This document shows, piece after piece, positions 45,043 to 54,517 of a DNA stretch of 64,000 nucleotides; the first letter of the stretch is position 1, and the number at the start of each line of letters is the position of its first letter. Origin of the DNA: UBA5109 sp965662565 (GTDB taxonomy: Bacteria; Pseudomonadota; Gammaproteobacteria; Pseudomonadales; Pseudohongiellaceae); contig CBFIHS010000005.1 of assembly GCA_965662565.1 (NCBI GenBank), forward strand, positions 16,323 to 80,322. Reading direction: 5' to 3'. The notes beneath the pieces were generated by a model. That model saw nothing but the letters and a program-made list of their open reading frames with translations, was not told the DNA's origin and did no database searches. A program made the translations under genes and the position numbers.

Positions 45043-46608
45043 TTAAATCTGGTTTGCTTGCACTACATATTCTTCGAATGTCATAGAGTCACTACTTTCT
45101 ATTTCTGCGCGCTTCTCGTTAGATTCCAGTGCTACTTTTTTGAAAAAATCCATTTTCTCTTTATTTAAGTCATTCTTAAATGCGTCGCGAATATTTTTTG
45201 ATTCGCCCATTGCGAAAGGAAAATATGGTATGGATTTTTCTTTCATTACTTCTAAGATTTTAGCAGATGGTGTTAGCGCACTATTGGCAACTTTTTCAAG
45301 TTGTTCATCAACAGACTTTTCATGAAAAGATGATCCGTAGGCTTGATCGAGAAATTGGCCAACTTTTTTAGATTCTGAAAGAATTTCATTTGCCCAATTG
45401 CTTATCGAAATGAGTTCGCTGTTTTGGTGAAGTTCTAAGCCAGGTTTTCTTCCCTCTTCAACGACTGCTTTTATATTCTCTTGGATTTCATGGTGTTCAT
45501 TTTCATCCGATGATGGGCTTTCCTTTAATAGGCAGTATAGTAAAAATGAGTTAAGAAAATGTATTTGAGTTTCATCAATACCGACTTCAAAAAAAGGGTT
45601 TAGATCTAAGCATCTAACTTCTATGTATTCAATACCGCCACGCTTTAAACTTTGTATCGGACGTTCACCATTTTTAGCAACGCGTTTAGGACGGATAGTG
45701 CTATAAAATTCATTTTCTATTTGTAAGATATTGCTGTTAATTTGTTGAAAGTCATCTCCAGCATTATCAAATTCAGCATAAGGAGGATAAGGTGTATTAA
45801 TTGCTTTTTGCATGCCCTCCAAATATTCATCTAATGAGTTGTAACTAATAAATAAGTTTTTTTGCGCGTCACTGGTATAACCAAGGTCCCCCATGCGAAG
45901 AGACGTCCCATATGGCATATGATAAGTATAGTCATCAAAAGCACTCAAAGTATGAGGCTTACTATTTTTTAAAAAACTTTTGCAAACGGCTGGCGAGGCT
46001 CCAAAAAGATAAATTAAGAGCCATGAGTATCGTCGAAAATTTCGAATTAAATTTAAGTACTGCTCTGTTTTAAATTCTTGTAGAGCTTGTTCAGAGCCGA
46101 GTAATTCTTGGTAGGAAAGCCAGAAACTATCCGGCAGAGAAAAATTATAGTGTATTCCTGAAATTGTCTGCATGGCTCTTGAGTAGCGATGGCCAAGTCC
46201 ACGCCGATACAAAGTTTTAAGTTTGCCGATATTTGATGAACCATATTGGCCAAGGGGAATACCTTCATCTTCATCAATTATGCATGGCATGCTTGATGTC
46301 CAGAGTAGTTCATCATTTTCTAATTGGCTGTAAAGAAAAGAATGCGTATCTTTTAAAAAATTAATACTTTCAGCTGCTTTATCAAATACGGGCGTAATGA
46401 ACTCAATCAGCGCTTCTGAAAAGTCAGTCGTTATATATTCATGAGTGAGCGGGGAGCCGAGACCTTTGGGATGAGGGCTTAAAGCGATATGCCCGTTTTT
46501 ATCAACCCTTAGACTTTCTTTTTCTATGCCATGGGTAATGCCATCAAGACCTTGAGTTTCGGTTCTTTTTTTTAGCGCACCTAAGAGGTGATTTAATTGT
46601 TCGCTCAA
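45043..46608 (-). CDS. gshA: Glutamate-cysteine ligase
   Basis: First and usually rate-limiting step of glutathione synthesis. It has 521 residues and belongs to the gammaproteobacterial class I family: GITHGIEKESLRVDKNGHIA, PLTHEYITTDFSEALIEFITP, SGIHYNFSLPDSFW and GGIEYIEVRCLDLNPF are diagnostic. It is encoded separately from gshB (22.6 kb). hslR lies upstream on the same strand. Confidence 0.97.
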   Translation of the reverse strand: MSEQLNHLLGALKKRTETQGLDGITHGIEKESLRVDKNGHIALSPHPKGLGSPLTHEYITTDFSEALIEFITPVFDKAAESINFLKDTHSFLYSQLENDELLWTSSMPCIIDEDEGIPLGQYGSSNIGKLKTLYRRGLGHRYSRAMQTISGIHYNFSLPDSFWLSYQELLGSEQALQEFKTEQYLNLIRNFRRYSWLLIYLFGASPAVCKSFLKNSKPHTLSAFDDYTYHMPYGTSLRMGDLGYTSDAQKNLFISYNSLDEYLEGMQKAINTPYPPYAEFDNAGDDFQQINSNILQIENEFYSTIRPKRVAKNGERPIQSLKRGGIEYIEVRCLDLNPFFEVGIDETQIHFLNSFLLYCLLKESPSSDENEHHEIQENIKAVVEEGRKPGLELHQNSELISISNWANEILSESKKVGQFLDQAYGSSFHEKSVDEQLEKVANSALTPSAKILEVMKEKSIPYFPFAMGESKNIRDAFKNDLNKEKMDFFKKVALESNEKRAEIESSDSMTFEEYVVQANQI

Positions 46609-46682
46609 GTTGAATCTACCGACTTATTTTTACAAAGTCCGGCATTATGCCACAGCCTTGTGAACTTGGTAATGCCATTAGT

Positions 46683-47090
46683 TTAATCATTGAAACTTTG
46701 CTTAAAGCGGTGAATAAGTCTTCTATCTTGTTTATTTGGTCGACCGCTACTTTGAGGCCTCGATAGATTAAGAGCTTTTTTCTCTGCGGCCAGTTTTTCA
46801 CGCTTTTCGATGCTTTCCTTGGTTTCTTCATACAAAAGAGCTGCTTGAGGGGCTCCCTGACGTTTGTCTGAAAGATTTCTCACAATAACGGTTTTTTCAT
46901 CCCAGCCTTGAGTGATCTCTAGTGATGCGCCAATTTCAATTTCTTTGCTGCTTTTACAGCGCGCTCCATTGCAATGAACTTTTCCACCTTCAATAGCTTG
47001 TTTGGCGAGGCTTCGAGTTTTAAAAAAACGAGCTGCCCACAACCATTTATCGAGCCTTAATTTGTGATTGATTTCGGTTGATTTTGTCAT
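46683..47090 (-). CDS. hslR: Heat shock protein Hsp15 (S4 domain, ribosome rescue)
   Basis: RNA-binding protein that recognises stalled 50S subunits carrying nascent chains. It has 135 residues. The S4 domain lies at about 9-70 (LRLDKWLWAARFFKTRSLA, AIEGGKVHCNG), followed by a basic tail (RRLIHRFKQ). Its start overlaps the yrfG stop by four bases, the same pairing as in E. coli (yrfG-hslR). Confidence 0.95.
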   Translation of the reverse strand: MTKSTEINHKLRLDKWLWAARFFKTRSLAKQAIEGGKVHCNGARCKSSKEIEIGASLEITQGWDEKTVIVRNLSDKRQGAPQAALLYEETKESIEKREKLAAEKKALNLSRPQSSGRPNKQDRRLIHRFKQSFND

Positions 47091-47740
47091 CGTGTGATCA
47101 ACTCATCGAAGTCATGAATTCCTAAAAACCCACCCGATTGATTAGGCGCCTTTGTGGTATCCGGCTTTAAGATTTGCAGTATGTGGCCGATGCCCTCTTG
47201 TTTAGCTCTTAAAAGGACAGAGTGACTGTCATCTATGAATAAGCAGCGGGATAGATCTAACTTTTCTCTTAGGTTGAATTGATCCCAAAAGCCTTCGTTT
47301 TCTTTGGCTAAAGCAAATTCATGTGAGCTGATAATTTTGTCTAAGTATTGATGTAAGCCAGAGCTGGCTACTTTTAATTCTAGAGTCTTGGGGTGAGCGT
47401 TAGTAACCAGAATGCAGGTTTTGTTTTTTTGACGAAGGAAAGAAAGAAACTCAAGGCTATGAGGACGATAACGTATATTGTGTTTTACATCTTGTTTGAG
47501 GGCTTCAATATTGATTTGTAAAACCTCAGACCAATAGTCTATGCAGTACCATTCTAGTGTGCCCTTCAACGACTCAGAGAGTTCAGTTAGTTCTATTTTT
47601 GCGTCCTTGAGGGAAATATTTTTATGTTGAGAATATTGCTCTGGAAGGTGCGACTCCCAAAAAAAATTGTCAAAAGATAGGTCAAGCAGCGTGCCATCCA
47701 TATCTAATAAGACAGTATCTATGTGGTTCCATTCAATCAT
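47087..47740 (-). CDS. yrfG: HAD-family GMP/IMP nucleotidase YrfG
   Basis: Cytoplasmic 5'-nucleotidase; E. coli YrfG dephosphorylates purine nucleotides. It has 217 residues. HAD motif I is VLLDMDGTLLDLSFDN, motif II is ILVTNAHPKTL and motif IV is CLFIDDSHSVLLRA. It heads a minus-strand unit with hslR (four-base overlap) and is divergent from cysQ. Confidence 0.94.
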   Translation of the reverse strand: MIEWNHIDTVLLDMDGTLLDLSFDNFFWESHLPEQYSQHKNISLKDAKIELTELSESLKGTLEWYCIDYWSEVLQINIEALKQDVKHNIRYRPHSLEFLSFLRQKNKTCILVTNAHPKTLELKVASSGLHQYLDKIISSHEFALAKENEGFWDQFNLREKLDLSRCLFIDDSHSVLLRAKQEGIGHILQILKPDTTKAPNQSGGFLGIHDFDELITR

Positions 47741-47769
47741 TAAAGTCAGTTTAATCTTTATGAATTCGT

Positions 47770-47775
47770 TATAAT
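47770..47775 (+). promoter_or_regulatory. Consensus -10 element upstream of cysQ
   Basis: TATAAT on the plus strand in the yrfG/cysQ divergent gap, about 94 bases before the cysQ ATG. The -35 region is poor. An inverted repeat AGCCAGC (47776-47782) / GCTGGCT (47812-47818) follows immediately and could be an operator or a leader structure. Confidence 0.4.
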
Positions 47776-47868
47776 AGCCAGCTTTTAAATTATATATCAG
47801 TCTATTCAGTTGCTGGCTGAGAGTTAATTCATTAAGACTATCATTGATAGAACTTTTGGCAGGAAAAT

Positions 47869-48678
47869 ATGCGCTTGGATCAAAAATTGCTCGACTCAGT
47901 CAAAGATATCTCTAGGCAGGCTGGTACAGCAATTCTAGAAGTTTATGAGCGTGCCGGGGAGATACAAGTCGACCACAAAGAGGATGATTCTCCGCTGACA
48001 GAAGCTGACCTGGCCGCGCATAATATTATTGTGGAGGGTCTTGAGTCTCTATCCTCCGAAATACCTGTGCTGTCTGAAGAATCGAAGCAAATAAGTTGGG
48101 AAACACGCAAAGCCTGGTCGCGTTACTGGTTGGTTGACCCTTTGGATGGGACAAAAGAATTTATTAATCGCAACGGCGAATTCACAGTCAATATCGCTTT
48201 AATAGAGAATAATGCCCCAGTATTGGGTGTGGTTTATGTGCCGGTTACCAATGTTCTTTACTCGGGTGCAACAAGTTTAGGTGCCTTTAAAGAAATTAAT
48301 GCTGTCACAAAGCCAATTCAGGTTGCTCCGACTTCGGTTGATCGGCTTGTAAGGGTGGTGGCAAGTCGAAGACATCGGGGAGAAGAATTAGAGCATTGGC
48401 TACAAAAAGTAGACAGGCTTTTCAAAGACCTTGAATTAGTTAGCATGGGCAGTTCCTTAAAGATTTGTTTAGTGGCTGAGGGCGAGGCCGATATTTATCC
48501 AAGACTGGCCCTAACCTCAGAATGGGATACAGCGGCAGCACAAGCAATATTGGAAGCTGCCGGAGGTGTTTTGACGGATGCAGAATTCCATCCTTACCGA
48601 TATAACTTGAAAGAAAATATTTTAAACCCATATTTCTTTGCAATTGGCGATCCCGGCTTTAACTGGAAAGATATTTAA
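47869..48678 (+). CDS. cysQ: 3'(2'),5'-bisphosphate nucleotidase CysQ
   Basis: Inositol-monophosphatase-fold enzyme that removes phosphoadenosine phosphate left from sulfate assimilation. It has 269 residues. The metal-site motifs are DDSPLTEADLAAH, LSEE and YWLVDPLDGTKEFINRNGEFT, and the C-terminal signature is TSEWDTAAAQAILEAAGG. An AGGA ribosome binding site precedes the ATG. Confidence 0.95.
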   Translation: MRLDQKLLDSVKDISRQAGTAILEVYERAGEIQVDHKEDDSPLTEADLAAHNIIVEGLESLSSEIPVLSEESKQISWETRKAWSRYWLVDPLDGTKEFINRNGEFTVNIALIENNAPVLGVVYVPVTNVLYSGATSLGAFKEINAVTKPIQVAPTSVDRLVRVVASRRHRGEELEHWLQKVDRLFKDLELVSMGSSLKICLVAEGEADIYPRLALTSEWDTAAAQAILEAAGGVLTDAEFHPYRYNLKENILNPYFFAIGDPGFNWKDI

Positions 48679-48740
48679 AGTAATAGCAAGTGCCGTTGAC
48701 GCTTTACCCTCATACTATAAAAACGTAAGATTGCACCCCT

Positions 48741-49373
48741 ATGTCTATCAAACAAGTTACTCGTACTACTAGTGCTCGCATACCCACCAAATACGGTGAC
48801 TTTCAGCTGTGTTACTACACAAATTCTGAAGACGACAAAGCTCATTTGGCTTTGTTTTTTGGGGATGTGGAGAGTGCTGAAGACGTTCTAACTAGAGTGC
48901 ATTCAGAGTGTTTTACGGGTGATGTCCTTGGCTCACTGCGTTGCGATTGTGGCGAGCAACTTGATTTTGCAATGCAAAAAATTGCGGAAGAAGGCTGTGG
49001 AGTTGTTGTTTATATGCGCCAAGAAGGCAGAGGGATTGGATTGGCTTCTAAAATAGAAGCGTACAATCTACAGGATCAAGGTCACGATACAGTCGATGCC
49101 AATATCATGCTTGGGCATGGTGCGGATGAGCGAGAATATTCTTTGGCTGCCTTAATATTGAATGATCTTAAAATTCACTCGATTCGACTATTAACCAATA
49201 ATCCAGCAAAGTTGGAAGCTTTGGAAGCTGAGGGTATAAAAGTCAGTGAGCGCTTGAGTCTTGAAGGTACAGTTCAGCCCCATAACGCGGCATATTTAAT
49301 GACGAAAGCAAAGCGAATGAAGCATATTTTGTCGATGGATGACTCGGATGAACGGGAAGTTAAAAAAGATTAG
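48741..49373 (+). CDS. ribA: GTP cyclohydrolase II
   Basis: First step of riboflavin synthesis. It has 210 residues. The zinc-binding cysteines C57, C68 and C70 lie in SECFTGDVLGSLRCDCGEQ, followed by YMRQEGRGIGLASKIEAYNL and LLTNNPAKLEALE. It is a stand-alone RibA without a fused RibB domain. It lies 62 bases after cysQ. No FMN riboswitch is evident upstream. Confidence 0.97.
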   Translation: MSIKQVTRTTSARIPTKYGDFQLCYYTNSEDDKAHLALFFGDVESAEDVLTRVHSECFTGDVLGSLRCDCGEQLDFAMQKIAEEGCGVVVYMRQEGRGIGLASKIEAYNLQDQGHDTVDANIMLGHGADEREYSLAALILNDLKIHSIRLLTNNPAKLEALEAEGIKVSERLSLEGTVQPHNAAYLMTKAKRMKHILSMDDSDEREVKKD

Positions 49374-49670
49374 AGCGTAAAGGCCCTATCGTGATGTAAG
49401 AATTAGCTTGCAGGGAAAAAATAGGTCCAATTACTGCTTTTTGTAGATATCGCTATTAAATTTAAGAAAGAGACTTTATTTTGAATAAAAACAGTAACAA
49501 GCAATGGTTTTTAAGAATTTATACTAGACTTTCCTTGAGAAACTTGACAATATTAGATCTTATGAGAAGCTTAGAAGCGAAACCAATACTTTTGTAAGAT
49601 TTTGTGAAATGCTCATATGGAACATAACATGTTGTTTAATATACAGTTTTATCGGAAAAAGAGAGAAATA

Positions 49671-49958
49671 GTGAAAATTCTTGGTAAAAAATTAATTATT
49701 GCGTTGATGGCTATCTCAATGGCTGTTGTTCCAGCTTTACAAGCTAATGCTCAAGCTGCAGCTGGTGCAGCTGGTGCAGCTGGTGCAGGTGGTGCTGCAG
49801 GTGCTGGTACTATTGCAGGCTTGTCAGTTGCGACTGCTGCTGCTGTTGGTGTAGTTGCTGTTGTAGCGGTTGCTGCTGCGGTTGAAGCTAACGATGATGA
49901 TCCTGTAGCTGCTGCTCCAGCAACTACTACTGCTGCTTCGTCTACTACTACTAACTAA
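49671..49958 (+). CDS. Small Ala/Gly-rich exported protein resembling GfcA/YjbE
   Basis: A 95-residue exported protein from the GTG at 49671; an in-frame ATG 18 codons earlier would place a long basic stretch before the signal peptide. The signal sequence (about residues 1-28, ending ANA before QAAAG) is followed by a Gly/Ala-rich, hydrophobic stretch (GTIAGLSVATAAAVGVV), a short acidic patch (EANDDD) and a Thr/Ser tail. This layout matches E. coli GfcA and YjbE. The neighbouring yjbH- and yjbF-like genes support the call. Composition is biased, so residue similarity alone is weak evidence. Confidence 0.7.
   Translation: MKILGKKLIIALMAISMAVVPALQANAQAAAGAAGAAGAGGAAGAGTIAGLSVATAAAVGVVAVVAVAAAVEANDDDPVAAAPATTTAASSTTTN
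49758..49784 (+). repeat. Three tandem 9-bp repeats in the gfcA-like gene
   Basis: GCAGCTGGT occurs three times in a row, coding Ala-Ala-Gly each time, and continues in degenerate form for two more units. Slippage would change length by three residues without a frameshift. Confidence 0.85.
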
Positions 49959-50006
49959 GAAGTAGATAGAATTCATGCAACTGGTTTGCGTGAATATCTA
50001 AATTCT

Positions 50007-50036
50007 AAAAAGGCGGCTTTGCCGCCTTTTTTTTTT
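50007..50036 (+). terminator. Strong intrinsic terminator between the gfcA-like gene and yjbH
   Basis: GGCGGC (50012-50017), loop TTT, GCCGCC (50021-50026) followed by ten T; flanking A residues extend the stem. It lies about 50 bases after the small gene and 45 before yjbH, so readthrough probably sets the ratio of the small exported protein to the outer-membrane protein. Confidence 0.9.
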
Positions 50037-50080
50037 ATCTAAATTTCATTTCATCCTTCACCTAAATTCTACTAACACTC

Positions 50081-52174
50081 ATGAAAAAGAATTCTAGACT
50101 GCCTTTTTGGATTGCTCTTTTTTGTGCCTTCTTTTTATTAATCAATATTTCTTCCAATGCTTCCGACTTTGGCACCACTGGTTTAATTGATATCCCCAGT
50201 GCCCGAATGATGGAGGATGGGGAATTCAAAGTCTCAATGAGTAATCAGCAGCTTGCCGATATTTATGCTCTGAATTATCAACTTACGCCATGGCTAGAAT
50301 CTACTTTTCGATATACGATTTTTAATCCAGATAAAGTCTCAGGATCGAGTGACAATTTATTTGATAGAAGTTATGAGGTTAAATTACGATTGCTGAAGGA
50401 AAGAAGGGTCTTGCCTGAAGTGGCAGTTGGTATCAGAGATTTTCTTGGGACAGGTGTATGGGGTAGTGAATACTTGGTTGGGACCAAAAGTTTAGGTGCT
50501 TTTGATTTTACGCTAGGAGCGGGTTGGGGCAGATTGGCTGAACGAAGCTCTTTTACTAATCCATTAGCCAACCTTTCTGATGCATTTGAAGTTCGTGATA
50601 CAGACTTTGGTTTAGGCGGAGAGCCGTCATTCCAAAGCTATTTCCGTGGGCCAGATGTCGGTGTCTTTGGCGGCATCACCTACGATTTAAAAAAGTGGAA
50701 CACTCGTCTTATTCTAGAATACAACACTGATTCTTATGCTCGAGAAAGAAGACTTGGCACTATCTCAGAAGCTTCTCCAATTAGTTACGGACTGGAATGG
50801 GAGCCAACTCCCGGCTTGGTTTTGGGTCTAAGTCATCAACAGGGTAACCAGATAGCTTTTTCCATTTCGGCTTCGGCTCAAACTAAAACTGTCATGCCTC
50901 GCAAGAACAGCAATTTAGTGGTGACCATGCAGGCAATGGGGGATGAGGATGATGAAAATGGGTATCTGCCTTGGTATAACCGCTTAAGGAATGAGGCTAG
51001 TAGTCAAGGTCTAGCTTTAAGATCGGCAAGTCTATCTGTAGATGAACGCACACTTACTTTAGAAATTAATAACACTCAATATAATCTGATGGCAGATGCG
51101 GTTAACCGCTTTTTGTTATTGGCTGAAATTAATGCGCCAGCAACAGTTTCCACAATAAACCTTCTGTTAAATGAAAATGGTTATGTGACTGCTACAGTTC
51201 AGTATCAGCGCCAATTTGGTTTAAACGATACCAGTCAATGGCTATCAGGAGCAGATAGAATACAAGTACTGCCGCCACAAGAACAAGTAAACCCAAGTCA
51301 AATTACTCGTTTCCGAGTCCCAAGTCTTCAATTGGGTGCCGATATAGTCACTAGAGTTGGTTTGTTTGATCCGGATAAACCCCTACGATATCAAGTGGCT
51401 TTAAAAACTACGGCATCATTAAATTTAGGTAAAAATTATATATTGGCTGCTTCCTATCTTTGGGATATTGATAATGATTTTGACACTATCAGGCGTTCAT
51501 CAAATTCAGTTCTTCCAAAAGTCCGAAGTGATATTGATCGTTATTTAAAAGAGGGGGATACGGGTTTAGACAGTCTTTTTCTTCAGAAGCGCGGTAAGCT
51601 TAGTGATGATTTATATTACAGGGCTTATTCCGGTTATTTAGAAGAAATGTATTTTGGAGCTGGATCGGAAATACTTTATAGGCCCTTTGAGTCGCGTTTA
51701 TCTTTTGGTGCAAATATGAACTGGGTTAAGCAGCGTGATTTTGATAAGCAGTTTGGTTTGCGTGACTATACTACGGTGACCGGCCATCTCAGCGCTTACT
51801 GGGCAACGCCTTTTTATAATTATGATGTCGCTTTGCATGTCGGCCGCTATCTGGCAAAAGACTGGGGATCCACAATTGATATTAGACGCACTTTTAATAA
51901 TGGCTGGATGATAGGAGCTTGGGCAACATTCACTGATGTTTCGGCTGAAGATTTTGGTGAAGGTAGCTTTGATAAAGGCATTTTCCTTCGAATACCTTTT
52001 AATAATTTGTTGTCGTCAAATACTAGGTCAAGTTATGCCACTACTATCCGTTCTATTCAAAGAGATGGCGGTCAACGTCTAGAAAACTTTGGCACAACCT
52101 TGTGGTATGACCTCAGGCCCACACGTTATGATGCGTTGCAGAGTAATCGCCTAAGAATGGTTCCCGGCTTATGA
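50081..52174 (+). CDS. YjbH/GfcD family outer-membrane beta-barrel protein
   Basis: Exopolysaccharide-linked outer-membrane protein, 697 residues. A signal peptide (about residues 1-28) precedes DFGTTGLIDIPSARMMEDGE, the diagnostic N-terminus of YjbH. The chain contains two barrel-like regions with an intervening segment (about 300-430), alternating aromatic beta-strands, and ends NRLRMVPGL. In E. coli the gfcABCD and yjbEFGH sets support group 4 capsule or exopolysaccharide export; here the GfcC/YjbG member is missing. It overlaps the next gene by four bases. Confidence 0.9.
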   Translation: MKKNSRLPFWIALFCAFFLLINISSNASDFGTTGLIDIPSARMMEDGEFKVSMSNQQLADIYALNYQLTPWLESTFRYTIFNPDKVSGSSDNLFDRSYEVKLRLLKERRVLPEVAVGIRDFLGTGVWGSEYLVGTKSLGAFDFTLGAGWGRLAERSSFTNPLANLSDAFEVRDTDFGLGGEPSFQSYFRGPDVGVFGGITYDLKKWNTRLILEYNTDSYARERRLGTISEASPISYGLEWEPTPGLVLGLSHQQGNQIAFSISASAQTKTVMPRKNSNLVVTMQAMGDEDDENGYLPWYNRLRNEASSQGLALRSASLSVDERTLTLEINNTQYNLMADAVNRFLLLAEINAPATVSTINLLLNENGYVTATVQYQRQFGLNDTSQWLSGADRIQVLPPQEQVNPSQITRFRVPSLQLGADIVTRVGLFDPDKPLRYQVALKTTASLNLGKNYILAASYLWDIDNDFDTIRRSSNSVLPKVRSDIDRYLKEGDTGLDSLFLQKRGKLSDDLYYRAYSGYLEEMYFGAGSEILYRPFESRLSFGANMNWVKQRDFDKQFGLRDYTTVTGHLSAYWATPFYNYDVALHVGRYLAKDWGSTIDIRRTFNNGWMIGAWATFTDVSAEDFGEGSFDKGIFLRIPFNNLLSSNTRSSYATTIRSIQRDGGQRLENFGTTLWYDLRPTRYDALQSNRLRMVPGL

Positions 52175-52737
52175 TAAAAGTTATTAAAAATTTGTTGATC
52201 ATTATGAGCTGCTTTGCAATTTCTGCCTGCAGTTTTCAATCTGCACAATACCAGTTAATAAAATCTTTATTGGTGGATGAAGATGAAGGTATAGCTCTAA
52301 ATGAGCTGGCTTGGACCTTGAGCTGGCAGGATAAGAGCTATGAGTTATTGCCTTTTATTTCAGAAGATTTAACAGAAACCTATTTTATGGATAATGAAAC
52401 CATCAAAGTTTCTTTTGATGGTTGGCAAATATTTTCTGTTGAGGGTTTGCTGCCTACAGAGGAGGAAGTGAGAATTATTAAAACCGATGCTGGGTTACAG
52501 TATTTTCTGGGTTCGGATTTAATTTCTTACCATGTTTGTACTGATTTTGTATCAAGCATTAATAATGGTATGACCATCTGGAAGCAAAATTGTGGCGCAG
52601 AAAAGGGTGATTATGTTAATGAAATTCAGGTCAATCAAGCAGGTGCGATCGTTCTTCTGAATTTTAAAATTCACCCTGCCTATTCAATGATAAAATTAGT
52701 CCCGGTCACTTTGGCGATGAATAATCCAAGTCAATAA
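52171..52737 (+). CDS. YjbF/GfcB-like lipoprotein
   Basis: A 188-residue lipoprotein with lipobox ISAC (C20) after a hydrophobic signal. Residues 60-120 (DNETIKVSFDGWQIFSVEGL) and the Trp/Cys-containing C-terminal half are consistent with the YjbF/GfcB family. Family assignment rests on context (ATGA overlap with yjbH), size and lipid anchor more than strong sequence recall. In E. coli the order is A-B-C-D, whereas here the lipoprotein follows the barrel protein. Confidence 0.75.
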   Translation: MIKVIKNLLIIMSCFAISACSFQSAQYQLIKSLLVDEDEGIALNELAWTLSWQDKSYELLPFISEDLTETYFMDNETIKVSFDGWQIFSVEGLLPTEEEVRIIKTDAGLQYFLGSDLISYHVCTDFVSSINNGMTIWKQNCGAEKGDYVNEIQVNQAGAIVLLNFKIHPAYSMIKLVPVTLAMNNPSQ

Positions 52738-52769
52738 TTACTTTGAGATCTTGAATTTTCTGAATAGCT

Positions 52770-52803
52770 CTAATCAAATTACAGTAGTTTTGGATTAGTT
52801 TTT
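52770..52803 (+). terminator. Putative intrinsic terminator after the yjbF-like gene
   Basis: CTAATC (52770-52775) pairs with GATTAG (52793-52798), the stem is extended inward by A-T pairs across a one-base bulge, and TTTTT follows. It is AT-rich but well placed at the end of the yjbH-yjbF unit, convergent with the Hsp70 gene. Confidence 0.55.
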
Positions 52804-52838
52804 GATGACTCACCCTCAGAACCTAATTTTAAATTAAC

Positions 52839-54281
52839 TTAGTAAGATTCGTGGCCATAGCCGTAATAACTCGCAATTGCCAATCCCGCGGCCACACTTG
52901 TAAATGGGTCATGTTCCACTACTTTATTTGGAAAGTCTTTTTCCAAAATGTTTTTAAACGCTGGAATTAATGAAGATCCGCCAGTTCGAAGAACAAGATC
53001 AATATCCTCAGGTTTCAAATTAGCTTTTGCTAATACATTTGTTACCGCTTCTTGAAACTGGATAAGCTGAGCTGTAATCATTGCTTCAAAATCATCACGT
53101 TTAATTGTGAGTTCTGCATCAATTTCTGGGATATTTAGAATAGCTGTCTCGTTCCTTGATAGCTCTGCTTTACAATCCTTGATTGCTTGGAATACTTGGT
53201 AGCAATAATTTTGGGTAATTAATTCGTACAGTCTTTGAAATTTTATTGCGCTTGCACCGGCTTGTTTTATCAGATCAATAACAGGAGTGGTGTATTTATT
53301 TTGATTCAGCATATAGCTCACTGTCCAATTAAGCAGCAAGTCTTCGTAGTCATCAAATGGAAAAACAGTTTCCACAACTTTGCCATCAACTTCTCTGCGC
53401 CAGCGTTCACCTTTTCCAAGTAAGGGGAATAATGCTTTTTCAAAAATACATTTATCAATGTGATCACCGCCTAAGCCAACCCCATGAATAGCAACCACAT
53501 CAAAATGATCAGCTTCTCTTTTTAGTATGGATAAGTCGAGGGTCCCGCCACCAAAATCTACGGTCAGCACTTGCTCGCTCTGATGTTGCGGATTGGCATA
53601 GAAGTAACTCAAAGTTGCTGCAGTAGGTTCTGGATAATAGCTTTGAGTTTTTATGCCAGCATGTTTATAAGACTCGCTTAGTCTGCTCAGAGCAATATTG
53701 TTATGCCTCTTATCATGGCCCTCAAAGTTCACAGGGTGGCCGATGCAGGCATGGCTAGCACTGTTCATATTTGAATGCCGGGCATTTAGTTTAGCTAGAG
53801 TTTCTTCTATAGATTTTCTAATTCTTACTAAGATAGGAGTGATCAAAGCAACGAGTCTGAATGGACGACTAAATACCATTATGCGGTCAGTTTCTTTTGC
53901 GCCTAATAAGCGTTTAGTGCCACGAAAGAGTCTGCCAGGCAAGCTGCCATCATTGAAAGCTTGTCCATAAACCAAGTTTGTATCGGCCTCTGTGGGCAAG
54001 CGGCTAGAGGGGTCCATTTGGCCTGTGCTGGTTCTTGCTTCTCCAAGAACTTCTAAGCTTAATTCAACTTTTCTACCTTGGTTTTGAGTGATATAGCTAT
54101 CAATGGCTTCTTGTCCCGTATCGGAAACAAAATGTTTATCAATGTAAGTGGCTGAGGGCATGATGGCGCTATCGCTTTCAAGCTCAACCATGGTGAGATG
54201 CTTACCATCAAAAATAGCAGCAGCGCTGTTACTGGTACCAAAATCGATACCTATGCCTGCTTGATTAACCATATCCGTCAT
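52839..54281 (-). CDS. YegD-type Hsp70 family protein
   Basis: Actin-like ATPase related to DnaK but without the substrate-binding domain. It has 480 residues. Phosphate 1 motif GIGIDFGTSNSAAAIFDG, phosphate 2 motif VLTVDFGGGTLDLSIL and the adenosine motif LVLRTGGSSLIPAFKNIL are all present, and YPEPTAATLSYF is conserved. The sequence through residues 30-110 follows E. coli YegD. Its client or partner is unknown. Confidence 0.9.
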   Translation of the reverse strand: MTDMVNQAGIGIDFGTSNSAAAIFDGKHLTMVELESDSAIMPSATYIDKHFVSDTGQEAIDSYITQNQGRKVELSLEVLGEARTSTGQMDPSSRLPTEADTNLVYGQAFNDGSLPGRLFRGTKRLLGAKETDRIMVFSRPFRLVALITPILVRIRKSIEETLAKLNARHSNMNSASHACIGHPVNFEGHDKRHNNIALSRLSESYKHAGIKTQSYYPEPTAATLSYFYANPQHQSEQVLTVDFGGGTLDLSILKREADHFDVVAIHGVGLGGDHIDKCIFEKALFPLLGKGERWRREVDGKVVETVFPFDDYEDLLLNWTVSYMLNQNKYTTPVIDLIKQAGASAIKFQRLYELITQNYCYQVFQAIKDCKAELSRNETAILNIPEIDAELTIKRDDFEAMITAQLIQFQEAVTNVLAKANLKPEDIDLVLRTGGSSLIPAFKNILEKDFPNKVVEHDPFTSVAAGLAIASYYGYGHESY

Positions 54282-54517
54282 AATGAAAGTAGTTTATAAA
54301 TAATAAATGATGAAATTTTACAGTTCCATATTTAGAGGAATTTTAAAAGCGAGCTAATTTACTACGTGGCGCTCATCTTTTCATTAAACTTTTCCAAATT
54401 TCTTTTAAGTAGCCCATTAGTTCTCTACCTAATCGTTTTAGATTTTTAATCTTCCATTTTTTACTGCATAATCATGCCCGCTTCAAATTCTCTATAATCA
54501 CTCAGGTTTTCAGTTCT

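Noticed and set aside
46616..46831. A basic 71-residue minus-strand frame
   Set aside because: It lies mostly inside hslR in another frame and has a composition typical of a shifted basic protein.
49543..49548. Consensus -35 TTGACA upstream of the gfcA-like gene
   Set aside because: No acceptable -10 lies 15-19 bases downstream, so I did not list it as a promoter.
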